Below are positions 63,001 through 64,000 of a DNA stretch of 64,000 bases, piece by piece; position 1 is the stretch's first letter; the number at the start of each line of letters is the position of its first letter. The notes beneath the pieces are model-generated. The model was not told the DNA's origin. It saw nothing but the letters and a program-made list of their open reading frames with translations, and did no database searches. This DNA is from Rhizopus arrhizus (taxonomy: Eukaryota > Mucoromycota > Mucoromycetes > Mucorales > Rhizopodaceae). Both the position numbers and the translations under genes were made by a program. The stretch lies in the NCBI GenBank assembly GCA_024220505.1, contig JAKZZE010000012.1, positions 248,001 through 312,000 on the forward strand. Direction: 5' to 3'.

Positions 63001-63653
63001 TCCGTGCTGATACCTTGGTGCTCAAGTTTTGTCTCCGTGTCCAGTCCTTGCCTGATGACTGTCTCCTGTCGCTGCTTTCTTCTTCGCTGCCATCGTCACT
63101 ACTATCAACTCTTCGCTCTCGACGCATTGTGCTCGATCACCCACCAGAAGTTACGGCTCCTTCTCGGCTTAAAACCTGGTTACATGCGTATCGTCAGCAA
63201 GAGTTTGATCAGTTCCTGGCTTCGACTTCTCAAGTCTTGATCAAGGCATGTCGTCCTGTGCTGCGTGTGGATCCAATCCTCTATGTTCCTGCTTCTCGCG
63301 CTGATCGTAGTCGACTTATACGTTGGCGTATGGGTTGGCTGCCTGGTGATCCTCGTCCTTGTGCTTGTCTGTTTGGTCATACCACTCGTGCCCATCTCAT
63401 GGTCTGTCCTCAGGTCCCATCGGCTCTCTGGTGTTGTCTTCCTTTCCCTCCTGCTGGTTCTACCGAGCTGCACATTGACTATCTCTTGTCTTTGTTGCCT
63501 GTTTCTCCTTCTGCTCGTTGTCCTCCGTTCTGGGTCAGTCTTTGTACCATCCTTTGGCACTTTGACCAGCTTTGCAACCCTGATGGTGATTACACCAATG
63601 ATCCTTCACCTGGATTACTTTGGTATGAAAGGTCGACTTCTCGTTCTCGGTGA
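60036..63653 (+). CDS. LINE-B ORF2 endonuclease/reverse transcriptase (B2)
   Basis: An intact 1205-aa protein. A Ser-rich leader (1-50) precedes the endonuclease (LWNANG about 58-63, FITETWLL, CGDLNVR, GSDHKLM). A linker has a Gly/Ser/Leu low-complexity stretch (SGLGLGLGAGLGSGSG, before the RT). In the RT come motif A FLDIKAAYD, motif B TGVLQGSVLSP, then a Pro/Gly/Ser-rich insertion (about 40 residues) before motif C YADD (814-817). The C-terminus carries C-x-C-x8-H-x3-C (about 1109-1124). It is about 40 residues longer than A ORF2, mostly from the leader and the two low-complexity inserts. Confidence 0.96.
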   Translation: MMSSNTCHYNVSSVSTSGMVPDSSTPSSPLVSLGSHGFHGSSSRSSLSSSLVPLTIGLWNANGLQASTVDDLLRHCQSFSLVFITETWLLPPARLPTSWQQFHLYGSPVAGQYRGSMGVSALVSPRCPLPVVEFSVNCKYALGLQLGRSLRLICLYLPPSLSTAEVQSVLDSLPLTDDTIICGDLNVRLGRLVGDSRTNMRSSVLRRWCDDHGLNILNKTLAYGIPTYLTCRGHAEVSSIVDYYITNMPLVRSASISVALDLSLGSDHKLMSLSFEYSVPVVHSMQSSPSSSQVRRLWNLSRLKEPEVQKLYVSTFGFLSAASLDQLQQLCSSPPSTRPPIDHLNDELNAAIYSALDKSVGSRVSRPKQWKKFWTSQLQALADRRDWLYRKWRWSLGIDKAYWWGLHQEAHVRFRTAVKRAKRESWRAFCDSLARGDFSSAVRRVKQVHNRRRPQVSYAHPDGPVAGANAMRDHLASVYSGSGLPSTRPPPLPSPDDHVPFDLGSLSEDDPSGSGLGLGLGAGLGSGSGSGAGLSSFSADSVADTMRRLPLRKAPGSDHLRTEMLIPIRKQVAALLARLFDICCQWSYTPSLWRHAQVVPIYKKGDPHQPSNFRPISLTSIIRKLFEMCLFPHLEDVSPPLDIAQGGFRPQRSALDQALCLHDLIQEYYRRKRHFPVVAFLDIKAAYDTVDRRVIWQSLLAVSAPFALVSVLAHLFDDVSISVLMSNQVSTPFTPSTGVLQGSVLSPHLYSIYINTLPALLRSAATRTTTMVSSLSPSGPPGSGFGLSPGLPFGPTLDVSSLSLSPTAINSLLYADDVAILGSASEVKQMLDLAQIHSQVLGYRWSPTKCAILNAPNPTSSRYVRLTLYDEDIPSVDEFVYLGVPFVRNGISPSRLVAHRKPGAQLKMAQLSAIGANRSGFSLLFSSRLYAMFVRPKLEYGLAISKLLKKDYDELERAQSRCLRLIVGGHKTSSTVVLRHICNLPSMRFRADTLVLKFCLRVQSLPDDCLLSLLSSSLPSSLLSTLRSRRIVLDHPPEVTAPSRLKTWLHAYRQQEFDQFLASTSQVLIKACRPVLRVDPILYVPASRADRSRLIRWRMGWLPGDPRPCACLFGHTTRAHLMVCPQVPSALWCCLPFPPAGSTELHIDYLLSLLPVSPSARCPPFWVSLCTILWHFDQLCNPDGDYTNDPSPGLLWYERSTSRSR

Positions 63654-63922
63654 AATGTGTTTTGATTGTTCCTCTGGCTTCTACCTCCCACTGCCACAAC
63701 CACTTAGTGCACGATGCGGAGGAGACCATGAACATGACATCCTACAAATTAGCTCTTTTGGTTTCTCTTTTGGCTTCTCTTCTCTCTCCTCTTTTTTGGT
63801 CCATCAAATGGTCGCTAGGACTTTTTTTCGTATCATGTATATTCTCTTTTTGTACTTTGATTAGCAAATAATGGCCTAAAGGTCGATTGCATTAATCTTT
63901 AAATAAAAACATAAATTTTCGA

Positions 63923-63936
63923 CTGTGCTAAACGGG
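63923..63936 (+). repeat. Junction 14-mer B2/A7
   Basis: CTGTGCTAAACGGG followed by CGCCTTTCTTTCGTG, the start of another A copy. Confidence 0.9.
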
Positions 63937-64000
63937 CGCCTTTCTTTCGTGTTCTTAACCGTTACACCAATTTGCACCTGGTTAAACGTTTATCCGCACA
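63937..64000 (+). mobile_element. LINE-A copy A7 (first 64 bp of 5' UTR)
   Basis: Identical to the A3 and A5 5' UTR start, cut by the window edge. It shows that the array continues to the right. Confidence 0.88.

Larger units (their letters stand above)
58869..63936 (+). mobile_element. LINE-B copy B2 (full length, both ORFs intact)
   Basis: A 5068-bp element that gives the uninterrupted reference for family B: 196-bp 5' UTR, ORF1, ORF2, and 283-bp 3' UTR with AATAAA near 63900 and the 14-mer at the end. It proves the empty site of the insertion in B1. Confidence 0.95.

Noticed and set aside
63650..63871. 73-codon open frame with hydrophobic stretches after ORF2 in B2 (also in B1, 46141-46362)
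   Set aside because: It has no ATG at its start and lies in the 3' UTR. Its similarity between B1 and B2 only reflects overall near-identity.
1..64000. CRISPR array, rRNA gene or host housekeeping gene
   Set aside because: No regularly spaced short repeats with unique spacers, no rRNA-like sequence and no non-transposon protein family was recognised.

Overview
The window looks like a transposon-dense heterochromatic block from an early-diverging fungus, most likely a Mucoromycota (Mucorales-like) genome. The evidence is short GT...AG introns of about 44-90 bp, AT-rich non-coding DNA with long A/T tracts, and fungal types of LINE, Ty3, Tnp2-type and Tc1 elements. No host housekeeping gene, rRNA or functional tRNA was found. 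Species assignment is inference.

Backbone: an uninterrupted head-to-tail array of two related two-ORF LINE retrotransposons, all on the + strand. The order is A0 (1-3681, 5' part outside the window), A1 (3682-9085), A2 (9086-14479), A3 (14480-19884), A4 (19885-25225), B1 (25226-46428), A5 (46429-53465), A6 (53466-58868), B2 (58869-63936) and the start of A7 (63937-64000). Without later insertions an A copy is about 5.4 kb and a B copy about 5.07 kb. Every junction carries the same 14-mer, CTGTGCTAAACGGG, followed by C and a slightly variable 5' end. Both families therefore appear to insert at one shared sequence that each insertion regenerates. ORF1 (coiled coil plus RRM-like domain) and ORF2 (APE-type endonuclease, reverse transcriptase, C-terminal CCHC) overlap as ATGA in family A and as TAATG in family B. 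Most copies are intact. A1 ORF1 has a +1 frameshift, A6 ORF2 a nonsense codon, and A5 and B1 ORF2 are split by insertions.

Second layer: B1 ORF2 is interrupted after 17 nt by a 16.1-kb nested stack with a 4-bp target duplication (ATAC). The outer transposon (26413-42539) has long TIRs, a four-exon Tnp2/Transposase_21-like transposase (875 aa, minus strand) and a convergent four-exon Gln-rich accessory gene (348 aa). A Merlin/IS1595-type element (33806-42479) with a three-exon ISXO2-like transposase and tRNA-like sequence in its TIRs sits inside the outer right TIR. A Ty3-type LTR retrotransposon (35801-42430) with two 501-bp LTRs identical by eye sits inside the Merlin right TIR. Separately, A5 ORF2 holds a 1630-bp Tc1/mariner element with 28-bp perfect TIRs and a decayed transposase.

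A3-A4-B1 and A5-A6-B2 have the same order and related variants, and A3 and A5 are almost identical. This suggests duplication of an A-A-B block or repeated exchange between neighbours. The architecture resembles telomeric or centromeric LINE arrays (HeT-A/TART, SART/TRAS, Zepp, and the pericentric Grem-LINE1 elements reported in Mucoromycotina). A pericentromeric location is a testable hypothesis, not something the sequence proves.
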